A stretch of 64,000 nucleotides of DNA from Leucaena leucocephala (lineage: Eukaryota; Streptophyta; Magnoliopsida; Fabales; Fabaceae), in assembly GCA_037074615.1 (NCBI GenBank), contig CM073566.1, positions 12,108,001-12,172,000 of the forward strand. The letters run 5' to 3'. Both the position numbers and the translations under genes were made by a program. The notes under the pieces are model-generated. The model made no database searches. It worked only from the letters and a program-made list of their open reading frames with translations, and was not told the DNA's origin. Each line of letters begins with the position of its first letter. Position 1 is the first letter of the stretch. Shown piece after piece: positions 10,519 to 21,530 of the stretch.

Positions 10519-11685
10519 TATAATTGACAGAGGCCATATGATGAAGAGAATGAAGGTAGCAAACTCGCTGAAGTCTACTAGCTAGAGGATTGGTATAGCA
10601 TATGGTAAGCCAGACAGTACAAAGGTACTGAGGTACGAAAGATTAGTTTAAGACAATGTGAAAAAGTAGATCCTCCATGTGATAACTAAGAGTAGATCTG
10701 CATTACGGAGGTTTTATTCAGTTGCTCTGAATAGAAGACCTAAAAGTTAGATTGAGATTTGCTAGGAATGATCCTAGCACATGGCCTAAGGTTAGAAACG
10801 TGATGGTTAATAGATAAAGAGCTAAATGTTCCCTGAGCAAGGGGATTCCATCACAAAGAAGTAGTAGACCTAGGGGAGAATACCCTAGAGAACAGAAGTA
10901 ATAGTGAAAGATGATGAATGAGATCCATGAGGATTAAGGATCAAATGAAAGGCTAATAAGGAACCATAGTCTGGTCAAGAATAGACTAGGACTAATGGAT
11001 AGATAGAAGAAGTTGAAAGATAGTAAAGAGATAGCCACAGTTAAGAGATAAAGTGACTCCCCAATTCCCTATATAAGATAAAGTAGTGAAGGGTTGAGTC
11101 TATACCCTGGTAAGAGGGTAGTGTGGCAGCCTAAGTAAGATAGACAGAGGTGCCTGTCAGATTCTGATCATGTGATTGATAATCTGACAGATAATGCGAT
11201 AGATAGTATGATCAGATGATGATCTGACAAATAATATGATCAAGAAAATATGTTTTGAGGCTTACTTGGATTGTTACGATATCTAATGGATGGTTGAGCA
11301 AAATATGATGATGATATGCCATAAGTTATGATAGTTGCATTCCATTGCAGTTGTCATATGATGACATGCATGTTAGAGTATGCTATGATGAATGGATACT
11401 CCCCTTTTGCAGTACATGCAGGGTAGAGTATATATGAGTACACATATGAGATGAGAGAGTTATGAGAAAGTATGTTGCTCCCATACCATATGATATGAGG
11501 ATGATATGATTGTATTGAGGATGATAGATAGTCTCAGTTATGGGACGATAAGTTATGATATGATACTCAGACATGATATATGATTGAGGTTACTCAGGTA
11601 TTTCTATAAGCTTGTGAATACAGTACTCAGGGCCATTTCTATTGAGCGGAATGGTATACAGATAACAGTAAAGGGATTGTTTCTA
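10519..11685 (+). other. Noncoding internal region, family A copy 2
   Basis: No gene is visible. The sequence parallels 2440-3540. Near 11155-11250 it has an extra run of CTGATCATGTGATTGATAA-like words absent from copy 1. Confidence 0.65.
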
Positions 11686-12164
11686 GATCACTCTTCAGAT
11701 AAGAGTTGGATCTGAAACAGGTGGCTCTCAGATAGAGCTAGATTCAGATGAGTATAGATCACTCTTCAGATAAGAGTTGGATCTGATGTAGAATGCTCAC
11801 AGTTAGAACATAATTCAAATGGCTCGCAGTTAGAGCACAGGTTGAAAGATGAGAAGGAACTCCTGAGTAAAAGAGGAAGTAAGTAAAGTCTGGGTAAATG
11901 ATATGAGGCTATAAAATTTTCAAATGTTTATTTATGGAGTTATCAACAGATGGAAGCAGTTAACCTTATAACTTAGTCTGTTGGTTTAAAATCTTCAGGA
12001 GATATACAGTACAACAGAATCGCAGTTAGATTCTGGAGGGTCACAGTTAGATCCTAGCATGGCTCCAGGATCGCAGATAGATCCTAACAGCTTCAGAGTC
12101 GCGGTTGGATTCTGAAGAGGCTAATGGTTGATCGTAGTTAGATCCCGAGGTCGCAGTTAGACCT
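11686..12164 (+). repeat. Constant-loop hairpin cluster, copy A2
   Basis: The six hairpins of copy 1 recur at 12015-12164 (stems CAGAATC/GATTCTG, GGGTC/GATCC, AGGATC/GATCCT, CTTCAGAGTC/GATTCTGAAG, GATC/GATC, AGGTC/GACCT). At 11686-11840 three GCTC-type hairpins and two ACTCTT/AAGAGT hairpins replace the two seen in copy 1, so units have been gained or lost. The loop is GCAGTTA, ACAGTTA, GCAGATA or GCGGTTG. Confidence 0.85.
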
Positions 12165-12495
12165 AGCCTAAGGAAAGTAATGAGCCATGAGATATGAGTA
12201 CAATGTAGTATCTCTTTGAAGATGAATGCCAAAGACGAAGTTAAGGTAAGGAAGCTTCACTAGTTGATACACTCATCCAGAGAAATTATTTAAAATTGTT
12301 TTCCCAGAGAGCCTCTATTATACAGACTAAACTTAGTTTTTCCTTAAATGAAGACGGAGTCCAAATTCGAATCTGAGTACTGATATTCAAAGTTTGGTAG
12401 AAGTATGCCTGAGAAGTAAAGAATAGAATCTTCTATTTGTTGAGAATAGAAAAGCATTGGCTAAGAGCACTCTGGGAGGTAGCTCAAGTTGTAAA

Positions 12496-12780
12496 GCCAA
12501 TAGTAAGAGAAAGAGGCAATAGTTCAGGCAAGGGACTGATCAAGCTAATGATCAGATTGGAGAGCAGAGATGTCAATGTGGTGGAAAGAGCCATGGCACA
12601 TGGGAATGTCGAGCAGGGCAAAGCAGTTGTGATAAGAAAGGCCACTTTGTAAGAGGTTGCCCTAAGAATGCGGACATCCCTAGGAAAGGTATTTGCTCTT
12701 ACCTCAGACATAGTCTTCAATATTCCCTAAGGTCGACCCTAAGAATGGTTAAGAAGAACCATAGCCGTAAGGGCGACTGA
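12496..12780 (+). pseudogene. Second gag zinc-knuckle relic, copy A2
   Basis: This is the counterpart of 4216-4545 with only one internal stop. It reads CQCGGKSHGTWEC then CDKKGHFVRGCP, so the last His is kept here, while copy 1 has Tyr. Two Cys positions of a standard double knuckle are still missing. The reading frame after the knuckle is open to 12780 in both copies. It is a fossil of a second nucleocapsid domain. Confidence 0.65.
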
Positions 12781-13434
12781 GCTGTAAGGAACTATATGCC
12801 TAGATGATGATATGGATAATGAAGAGTTCTTTTCAAATCTAAAGAAAGTGGTCATGATAACAAGTCATGAGAGATTAAAAGGCCAGAGAGACCTAGAGAA
12901 GAGGTTCTAAGGCAAAGCAAACATAGAACATAGTTCTATAAGAAAGAGATTGCTAGGGCCTAAAGCTATATAAAGAGTAATCTAGCCCTAACCCAGTAGC
13001 ACGTTAAATTGAAAGGTGCTAAGGCAAGAGTAGCCTAAAGATATGTAAGCCCTAAGAAGGGATAAGAAAGTGCAAATGCCACAAAAGTTGGGCATAGGTG
13101 CATGAAGTTATGAGAAAAGTCAGAGAAGTTATCTGGGTTATGATCTCGTATCAGGAGAAAGAAAGTCAGAAGAACAATATTTCTCCTGAGAGATTAGCAA
13201 AGGATAAGAGGAGTAATGTAGATCCCAGAACACATCAAAGTTCTAAGGGATAAGATATGAAAGAAATGGACACTACTCACAAGTGTAATGAATTGTCCAT
13301 AAGTGTAAGAGGATGAATGCCCCAAGCCGTAGTCATAAACCAGGAAAGGATATACAGAAGAGCTATATCCAGGATCGTTGACTAAGATGCCAAGTAAATT
13401 TCGAGGACGAAATTTATTTTAAGGGGGGTAGAAA

Positions 13435-16400
13435 TGTAACACCCTAATTTTTAGGCTTAGAGATGCCAGAAAGAGAAATCAAGGGCATAATCGTAATTAT
13501 GGGAAAGATCGGGCTGGTAGCCGATGAGTACCATATTTTTCCAGAAAATAGAGAAAATTATGCTGATCATTTCACTGAACTGTGAAATGTGCATATGAGG
13601 TCTCTATGTGTATGAAAGAATTAGAAATATGACCAAGGGTAAAATGGTCATTCTTGAAAAGTGTGCGCGGGAGCGTACTTTCAGGCCAAAATAGCCCAGT
13701 CCGGATAAAATATCTGAAAATACTGGAAGATAGAGAAAAGGATTCCGGATTGAATGACGCAACACAGAATTTTGATTTGAGGTCCCGATTTTTCTGTAAA
13801 AATTCCTGAAGATGGGAATTTACAGTTATAATCGGTAAAGGAAAGGCAGTCCGAATAGAGATGATCGGACTATGGCCAGAGGCCATACAGTGTTGTCTAA
13901 GGCCCGTAGTGACACTAGGGAAGGCCCAAGCCCATAATATCAGTTCAGGGGTAAGAGGGGCCGGTGTCCGGGAAAAATGTGCAAAATGACGAAAATGCCC
14001 TTATGTTATAGAATAACTGAAGAATGAGTAAAGGGTATTTTGGTCATTTGGATAAGGTTAGACAGTCAAGAAAGGGTATCTGGATAGTTGACCAGGGCCA
14101 GAGAATACTCTGGTAAAATATGAAAAGACAATAATGCCCCTAGACCTAGTAAAGGAAATGAAAGGACTTAAGTGCAATTATGGAAAGTTTCAAGGCCAAA
14201 AAGGAAAGTAGACAAAAATGTGGGGTCCTTAAGTGTAATTTTAGCCAAATAAAAAGGGACTTAAATGAAAAGAAGAAAAGTTCCCTGGGGCTAAATTGTA
14301 ATTAAAGAAAGTCAGGCCGAAAGTGGTTTGGACTGTCCGAAAGCATTTCAGTACCAGATTTCACCGGTAGAGAGAGCAAGTGACGCTCGGTAATCTGGCT
14401 TAATACAGGAATTTTTGAAGACTCCAGATAGCCAGAAATGGACTGATCGTCCAAAAGTTATAAAAATTCCTACCGGATATCCTAGATTTCAGATCTAGGT
14501 GAGAAAATACAGGATGATGCGTCCTTATGGGGCGGATGTCGGGAAACTGACAGAATACCGATAGGAGGCCTGTAGAAAAAGTTATTCGCAAATTAGAAAA
14601 TCCAGACGGGAGTGTGAGGCCTCTGGGGATCCGATAGGGAGATTTATCGGTATTTGAAAAGGGACTGAATGAGTTCGGATGATCTCAGTCAGATGACTGA
14701 TATGACTCACAGGGATGCCTGAACACCGCAGGCCAGTGTATCGGACAGAAGGAGCCGGTGTCCGGATATGTGTATAAACGGTGAATAATAGATAAAATAT
14801 TCAATAATTATTAACGGGGAAGATTCCTCGTAATACGTGCCATGAAGGTATTGGACCCAGAAAGGCCCAATAATGGCGCCAACAGAGGCCCAGTAAGACC
14901 CTTGGACTGATAGGTGGGCCAGTGTCCGGCAGAACCCCGGAAAAGTGCGAAATTACGAAAATGCCCCTGTGTTGTACAAAAGTGTAACAGATGAATGAAG
15001 GGCATTTTGGTCATTCTGACAGGCCCAGGAGCCAAGACACATACAGATAAAGTTGCTTAGAGTCAGTATATGCCCTGACAGAGTACAGAAGGGTATGAAA
15101 TGACGATTTTACCCTTAGGGTTAAAATAATACAAGAAAGGGCACCCAAGGGCATTTTGGTAAATTGCCAAGGGCTGTTTCTTGGGAATCGAGCCATCAGA
15201 GAACTTGGGCTTGATCAGGATCCAAGATAACATTCCCAGAGCCCAAAAACGTAGGCCCAGTGATATGTGGGAAGAAGTGGCATTAAAATACTATTTTAAT
15301 GCTGTTTCAATAAAGTAAAGTTACTCGGTCGGCACGATAACCGAGGAGGCGATCAGATAAAGTCCTGGATTTATCTGGATAGCATTGGAAGGCGTGACAG
15401 GTGCCAGTAAGATGACACATGGCACCAACATAAAGGCAGAAGAAAAAGTTGAGGACACGTATTACGAGGCAAGAGACTGGACCGGTGAGTCAGCATGCTG
15501 AGTCAGCTGCTGAGGTGTCCAGGATTTCAGACATGTGATAAATGTGGCGCTGAGGTGTCCTGGTGAGGTGTCCCAATGATGTCATGCATGATGCAGTAAA
15601 GGAGGAATTAAAGAAAATAGAAAAATCCAGGAAAAACCAGGACCGCAGGATCAAAGTTCATAGAAACTGCAGAATTGCCATTGAAGGCAATTATAAATAC
15701 CTCCCCTCCATTCCATTTTCATTCACGCAAGGCAAGGGAGAAGGGAGAGAAAGAAGAGAGAGAAGGAGAAGGAAAGGAAGAAAGAAAGGAGAAAAGGAAG
15801 TAAGGAAGTTCTGGCGGAGCTGGAAGCAGAATAAGGATAATGGAGTTCTGCTAAGCTAGCCAGGTAGTAACTAATCTTAGCTTTTATGTAATGACTTTGT
15901 GATTTGTTGTGCTATTGTTTGGTTGGATTGTTGTCTTATATGTTATGTCTGAAGCTCTGCTGTAATGCTATGATCATATGTTATTAAGCATGGAAGCACG
16001 CAACATACTTATCTGTACACAATCACAAGCAAGCACTGTCACTCTGCATTACATATATTGTTATGATTGTTGCTACTGAGATTCCCTCGAATCTCATCCT
16101 AATAAGTAAACCTTTACAGGGGAGGTTATGTCAAAATGAATTCTGGGAATTTTAAGAGATGCCGTTATGCTGCCGAAGTAAAGACTGAACATCAGTATAT
16201 GATAAGTACTGTGTACGTAGTTCTGTCTAAGGAGGCTAGAAGTGAGTGGACCTAGCCGGTTCATCTAGTCTTTCCTGGGTACTACGTAGAATGGTAGTTC
16301 TCATGAGGGGATTACCGAATCAGTACGGTTCAGTTCTTTGTACAGATGAAGCGTAGCGGTTATGCTGCCGGAGTTTAGGCAGAAAAAGATGTAATAGAGA

Positions 16401-17041
16401 TATGAGAATTTATGTACATGGCCAGATGTAAAACAACTTATTAATTAATAATAATTGTTGTTTGGCATGTTTGACTGATATATGATGGATGTATGCATAT
16501 GTATGCAAAGTTGATTGCTGGAAATTACCACTGTGAACAGTAACACGTGGTGACATGATAATGTTTAATAAATAATTAAAAATAGTAAATGGATGAATAA
16601 ATGTACGAAATTTTTAAGGTAAATAGTAGACATACCAAGATTTAATTTGATATATAAAACGTATCATTTGGATGTCTACACAAGGAGATATAAATTATCA
16701 AAGTTGGGACCAGAATGCTGGATTCAGGGAGACAAACGTGGGATGAACAGTAAAGTTGACACATTGACTGGCGTTGACTCGGTCAATTAATGGTCAACGA
16801 GTTATTTTTCACTGAAAGATAATTGAGTTAGATTCATTTATAAATTTGAACCACTTCATTTCAATTTTTCTAGAATTAGTTATGATTTTTCGAAGTTAGG
16901 TCACTCATCTGGAATTTTCGGAGTGAACAGTACTCGATAAGAGTAAAACTCCAGATTGAGAAATTGGACTTCAATGACCTTGAAAGTGGTTCTAAATGCT
17001 ACTGAATGGTCCCTAAGACATATGAAAGGAAGGATGTTTCA
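13435..17041 (+). repeat. Right LTR of the family A array
   Basis: It starts TGTAACACCCT after a polypurine tract and ends GGATGTTTCA, followed by unrelated sequence. From about 14455 to the end it is almost identical to the middle LTR; before that the two differ much more. TATA motif at 15692-15699. Confidence 0.93.
15692..15699 (+). promoter_or_regulatory. TATA box of the right family A LTR
   Basis: TATAAATA in the same context as at 7454. Transcription from here would read out into 17042 onward. Confidence 0.7.
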
Positions 17042-17273
17042 ATAGTTCATACTTATAAAGCTAGAAACATTTTGATACTTAGTGATGATATTATGGCTTT
17101 CCTTAAAATGATACTAAAAGAAATTAAATTTCATATGTTTGTGTTGCTTCGTTATAAGATTTGAACATAGGATAATCGGGCTAGCCATTAAAGGTGAATT
17201 ATGGAAGTAGTGGTTTAAATCCATTGCCAAAGAATGTAACATAAAGAAGCTTAAGGGGGTCTATCACTGTTAG
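17042..17273. other. Flanking sequence with no recognisable element
   Basis: This stretch lies between the family A array and the hAT terminus. It matches nothing else in the window and has no ORF of note. It is the only candidate for unique host DNA here. Confidence 0.5.
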
Positions 17274-17325
17274 TAGGGATGGAAATAGACTAGGACGCTT
17301 GTCAGGGGCATGTGGCCTGACCTAT

Positions 17326-18217
17326 TGTAAAATCCTTACTTTCGTACATCTTAAGGACCATTTGATAGCATTTAGAATCACTTACATGACCTTTGAAGTC
17401 CATTTGCTAAATCTGGAATTTTTACTCTTCACGAGTTACTGTTCACATGGTATTCCAAATTTGGCGACAAACTTCAAAAAGTCATAATTACTTCTAGAAA
17501 AATTGAAATGAAGCGGTTCAAAAAGATACGCGAAGATAACATCTTGAAATTTAAGGGAAAAATAAGTTCCCTACCAAATGCTTAGTCAATCAATACAGTT
17601 TAATTGTCAAATATTACTGTTCATTTGGTCAAAAATTCGAAAAACAGATTATAGTCCCTTTTTTTGGAAAATTCGTTCTCTTTGTACAGACATCAAAATA
17701 AGGCATACTTGGTGTCAAAATGAAGCTTGACATGTTAAATAAGTTTTTGTAAAATTTCATACATTTATTTTATCATTTACTATTTTTCATTACATCATGA
17801 ACATTGTTGCTCAAACCTATCATATAACATTATTACTTGCAATAATTTATACATTCATCATATAACATTTACATTATCCAATCCCTAACTAAACAATGTA
17901 TGCATTAATGTAAATACTTGTGCTTGCTTGTGAAAGTGTTAACATTATGTAATGTGCATACTTCCATGTAACATATAAAATACAATTGGCCAAAGTAATC
18001 ATATCATAGAGCTTCAATCATAAACACATATGCAACACAATTCAACATAGCCATAGCACAACCAAGCATAACATCCAATACGTATAAGTTTAGGATAGTT
18101 TACCACATCACATGCTTGACTTTCCTTTACTTTATCTTTTCTTCTTCCTTCTTACTTCTCCTTGATGTGTGGCTACCCTCCTTTGAGAACACCAATCAAT
18201 TCCTTACATAGCATTAT
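17326..18217 (-). repeat. Truncated left (3') LTR of element E
   Basis: It aligns with 54005-55000 of E's other LTR, lacking about 110 bases near 17890. After the GCATTAT at about 18211 similarity stops and internal sequence begins, so some 2.4 kb of LTR and the polypurine tract are gone. Confidence 0.8.
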
Positions 18218-18439
18218 GCACACTGCCAGATTCTGATCATTTACTTAGGAACCTAAGATAACTACTTATTTAACTTAGGCTGCCATGTTATCCTCTTGCT
18301 AGGGTATAGATTTAACCCTTCATTACTATATCTAACTCTTGATCATTACTCTTTCTTAAATAGGGGAGTCTTTTCATCTTTTAAACTGTGGCTACCTTCC
18401 TTTTTCTAGACATCATAAACTTCTTTTTCTAATCTTATA

Positions 18440-18668
18440 TACCTCTACCACTCTGTTGAACTTCTGTAACTACATGAGAAATTCTTTCTTTGTAACACAG
18501 AAATCAATCCCTGAATTAATTTCTCATTCATTCAACTCTTACTGTTCATGTGGATGAACTTGGCTAAGTATTCATCAAAGGGTTTTTCTTTTCCTGCTTT
18601 AACTCTTAACCTCACGATCATCTCTATCTAATTGATAGGAATGCTTCTCGTAAAACTATTGATCAATC
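18440..18668 (-). pseudogene. Gag scrap inside element E
   Basis: On the minus strand a decayed capsid segment can be read: a motif like QFYEK, then EKPFDEYLAKFI (near 18550-18580), then a degenerate form of the CRI region near 18450, with stops and frameshifts. The DEYLAKFI motif is closer to B's gag than to that of A or D. It sits among noncoding internal sequence where A and D have no gag, so it is out of its normal place. Confidence 0.6.
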
Positions 18669-19224
18669 TCCATCTCTATGGAGTACTTTTACATCTCTTT
18701 ACTATCTCTTAACATCTTATATCTATATATCAGTTCTAGTCTATTCTTGATGAGACTATGGTTCCTTTCTAATCTTTTTCTTGATCCTGGAGAACTTGAG
18801 TTGTGTGGATCTCATTCATCATCTACTACTATTACTTTTGTTCGCCAGGGTGCTCTACCCTAGGTATGCTAGGTTACTGTTTCTTCATGATGGGGTTCCT
18901 CTGTTTTAGAAACATTAGCTCTCTATCTATTAACCATCATATCTCTAACCTTAAGCCATGTGTTAGCCTTATTCCTAGAAAAATCTTAATCTAACTTTTG
19001 ATTATTTTGTTCAGTAAAGACTAGCTGAACAAGGTCTATCATAACATAGATCAACTCCTAATGATCACATAGAGGATCTACTTCTAAACATCTTCTTAAA
19101 TTGATCTTCTGTATCTCAGTACCTCATACTGTTTGACTTGCCTGTACCCTATGCTAAACCTCTAATGATAAACTTCAGCGAGGTTGACATCTTCATTCTC
19201 CTCATCAAGTCTTTATGCATCCTA

Positions 19225-19492
19225 GTCATGACCTAAGTATTGACTAGTCGCGACTCGTATTCTCTGTGAACTTTAGTCATGACCATCTTAATCTACTCGT
19301 CACGACTTGATAGCTCTGTGTCTTTCAGTCACAACCAAAGGTCTTCTCCTATCGCGACCTAAACTCCTCTGTGCACATTAGTCGCATCTTAAGACCTGAC
19401 TCGTCGTGACCTGATAGCTCTGTGACTTTCTGTCATAGCCAATGGTCTTTACTCATCACGACCAATACATCTCTGTGAATATTTATCGCGAC
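19225..19492 (-). repeat. GTCGCGAC palindrome array in element E
   Basis: Twelve copies, mostly decayed (GTCATGAC, GTCACGAC, GTCACAAC, ATCGCGAC), begin at 19225, 19247, 19276, 19299, 19328, 19351, 19381, 19403, 19432, 19455 and 19485. Spacings alternate 22-23 and 29-30 bases. Confidence 0.85.
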
Positions 19493-20035
19493 CTAAACAC
19501 CTTCACATCAAGACTTGGACATAGCTTTCTCTAAACATTCTCTTCTAATGTTCTTTGTCCAGTCTTTACTCTAGCAATGGCCGATTCTTATTCTTGACTT
19601 TGATGAGCTTGAGTCACTTAAAACTCATCCATATCTATCTGCCATAATTAAATTAAATAGGGCACATATTCACATAGATGTTCAATCAACTATCATTTCA
19701 TTATATCATATCAAAACTCATATTTCATGTCATCACAGTATTTGTAAATATAAGCATACATGTCAACTACATATATGGGGTATGTCGTAACTATTATACA
19801 TCTATGTAATTACTTTACTTTACACTGTTTACATATTTATATTAGCACTCAACTCAATTTAAATTATTTTCTAAGGGATAGTGAACTGCAAGTACTTCTG
19901 TATAAAAAAATGTCACCCTTGTATATCAATTGGCGGATCATTCGCTAAAAACTCACTTCACTCTACATGCCACGTAAGGGTATATGGTAGTATCTAACTT
20001 ACTATCATCTCATGCCAATCTTCTAAACTGCAAAC
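19493..20035 (-). other. Noncoding spacer in element E
   Basis: AT-rich sequence between the palindrome array and the pre-gag ORF, with no gene seen. In element order this is where gag would be expected to start. Confidence 0.5.
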
Positions 20036-20240
20036 CTAATTTAGATCCATGCCTTTCATTGAATATTTGTCTATCATCCCCACTACAACATTGAGAAAAT
20101 GCAAGTAGACTGACTGCTCTTGATCTCTACTTCTATCCATCCCTTGACCTAGACTGAGTAATTCACTCTCCACAGCTTTCTTGAGACTGATATAGTCAAT
20201 ATTATCTACCTTTAACAAAGAAGGTTGGGGTTGACTTGGA
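20036..20240 (-). pseudogene. Pre-gag accessory ORF of element E, C-terminal half
   Basis: An open minus-strand frame enters from the copia LTR junction and ends at a stop at 20036-20038. It contains ISLKKAVESELLSLGQ and then DQEQSVYLHFLNVVVGMIDKY. The second part resembles DQDYSVYQKFITRVKAIYQAW in B's 232-residue pre-gag ORF, at a similar distance from the C-terminal side. It is cut from its N-terminal half (53368-53868) by the copia solo LTR and everything nested in it. The family has no function known to me; residues are helix-forming and no catalytic motif is seen. Confidence 0.6.
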
Positions 20241-20390
20241 CCAGCTGAAGGGAATTGGAAGAAACGCAGCGGAAATTAACTTTAAAAATTTTTTCATTCC
20301 CTGCCTGGATCTACTGAGTGTGTTTAAGTCAAGAAGTAATAAGTGTTACCTTCGGTATTCGAATTATGATCGCGAGCTTAGTATCCACTT

Positions 20391-20574
20391 GTCACGACTT
20401 GTCATCTCTGGAGTTTTCAGTTGTAACGTCCTCAGCTTCTCGTCGCGACGGGCAGTCTTTGGAGTTAACAGTCGCGACGCCCTCAGCTTCTAGTCGTGAC
20501 TGGTGGTCTCTTTTCGATCTTCCGACGTTCAGGATGCTTATATGGTCGCGACCTCAGTATCTACTCGTCGCCAC
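20391..20574 (-). repeat. GTCGCGAC palindrome array inside the copia LTR
   Basis: Palindromes or one- to two-base variants start at 20391, 20420, 20442, 20471, 20493, 20545 and 20567, giving spacings of 29, 22, 29, 22, 52 and 22. The flanking words (CTCTGGAGTTTTCAG) resemble those of the array in E (CTCTGTGTCTTTCAG). Confidence 0.85.
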
Positions 20575-20835
20575 TGGTGGTTTCTTTTCGATCACGAGAA
20601 GTCGATGACTTAGATCGGTTTCCTCTACCAGTATCCACACGAACAACGTTCCAACCACGAACGACGTGCTAGCGCCTCTTATCCATCTAGGGCTTTCTTG
20701 AGAATCCATCCTCACCATCTCTATTTTGGACGTTTCTTATCTATAAACCTTTTGCACCCTCCTTGTCACTCTTCTAAAACCCTAGCCCCTAATGTCAAAT
20801 ATATAGGATGCTATCGGTGTTATGACTGAGTTGGA

Positions 20836-21211
20836 TTTCAGAATTAATCTTATATTAATTCTGAAATTAATACAATATCATATATATTGCATAATTTGAT
20901 AAGAAACCAATTAAATAAATATAGTTTACATTAAATCTGTCCCACGGATTTAATTTACCTATTCATTTAATTTAAAATAAAGATAAGACAGAATTATATT
21001 TGATTTATTCTCATAAATCAAATTTGAGATATCATATCAATTTAAATTTCAAATTCAAAAGTGATAGAGATTTAATTTATCCTTATAAATTAAATCTTGC
21101 AAATATCTCTCATATTATATATAATATATATACGAATTTATATATAAATATATATATACACATCCACCCTGATTATTCATTGAATCTGGACATATCTTAG
21201 ATTCAATGAAT
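20836..21211. repeat. Four perfect AT-rich hairpins in the copia LTR
   Basis: 20836-20866: 13-bp stem TTTCAGAATTAAT, 5-base loop. 20998-21023: 11-bp stem ATTTGATTTAT, loop TCTC. 21068-21097: 13-bp stem AGATTTAATTTAT, loop CCTT. 21175-21211: 12-bp stem ATTCATTGAATC, 13-base loop. All arms match without a mismatch. Confidence 0.88.
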
Positions 21212-21530
21212 CTGGACATCATAGCTCATGTTGGGCTATTTTGTGTGCGACCCTGTAGGCCCATATGAAGTTGGCAGTGGGCCAGTTACTATATTGACAC
21301 ACAAGTCGTAAGCGGTCTCTAGCAAGACATCACGACTACCCAAATCGTATGAGGATCGATGAATGATGTAACCTTTCATACAACCATATCACGTCCCTTT
21401 TGTCACACGACATTTTGGTCATGGATGAGGCATGGAGAATGTCATCCTCCTGTTCTTGACCGTTACATTCTCGATCCCTAAGTAGTCTGACTATTGAAAT
21501 GGGACTACCTTCCATTACAGTATGCCCATA

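Larger units (their letters stand above)
1..17041 (+). mobile_element. Tandem array of a non-autonomous Tekay-type LTR retrotransposon (family A)
   Basis: Three LTRs (1-355 partial, 5189-8802, 13435-17041) separate two internal regions (356-5188, 8803-13434), so two elements share the middle LTR. Each internal region starts with a tRNA-iMet primer site and ends with a polypurine tract, and holds only gag remnants and long noncoding sequence. No reverse transcriptase or integrase is seen. The period is about 8.24 kb. This matches the known classes called LARD or TR-GAG, moved in trans by autonomous relatives. The shared LTR is best explained by unequal recombination between LTRs. The left TSD lies outside the window, so the insertion site cannot be checked. 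Confidence 0.9.

Noticed and set aside
17321..17325. E and the hAT junction as a simple unrelated boundary
   Set aside because: The CCTAT/CTTAT flanks and the smooth rejoining of hAT-like sequence make an insertion of E into the hAT the better reading.
20246..21530. A complete copia element split by B and D
   Set aside because: Only LTR sequence is found in the three pieces, and E's internal sequence resumes on both sides, so this is a solo LTR.
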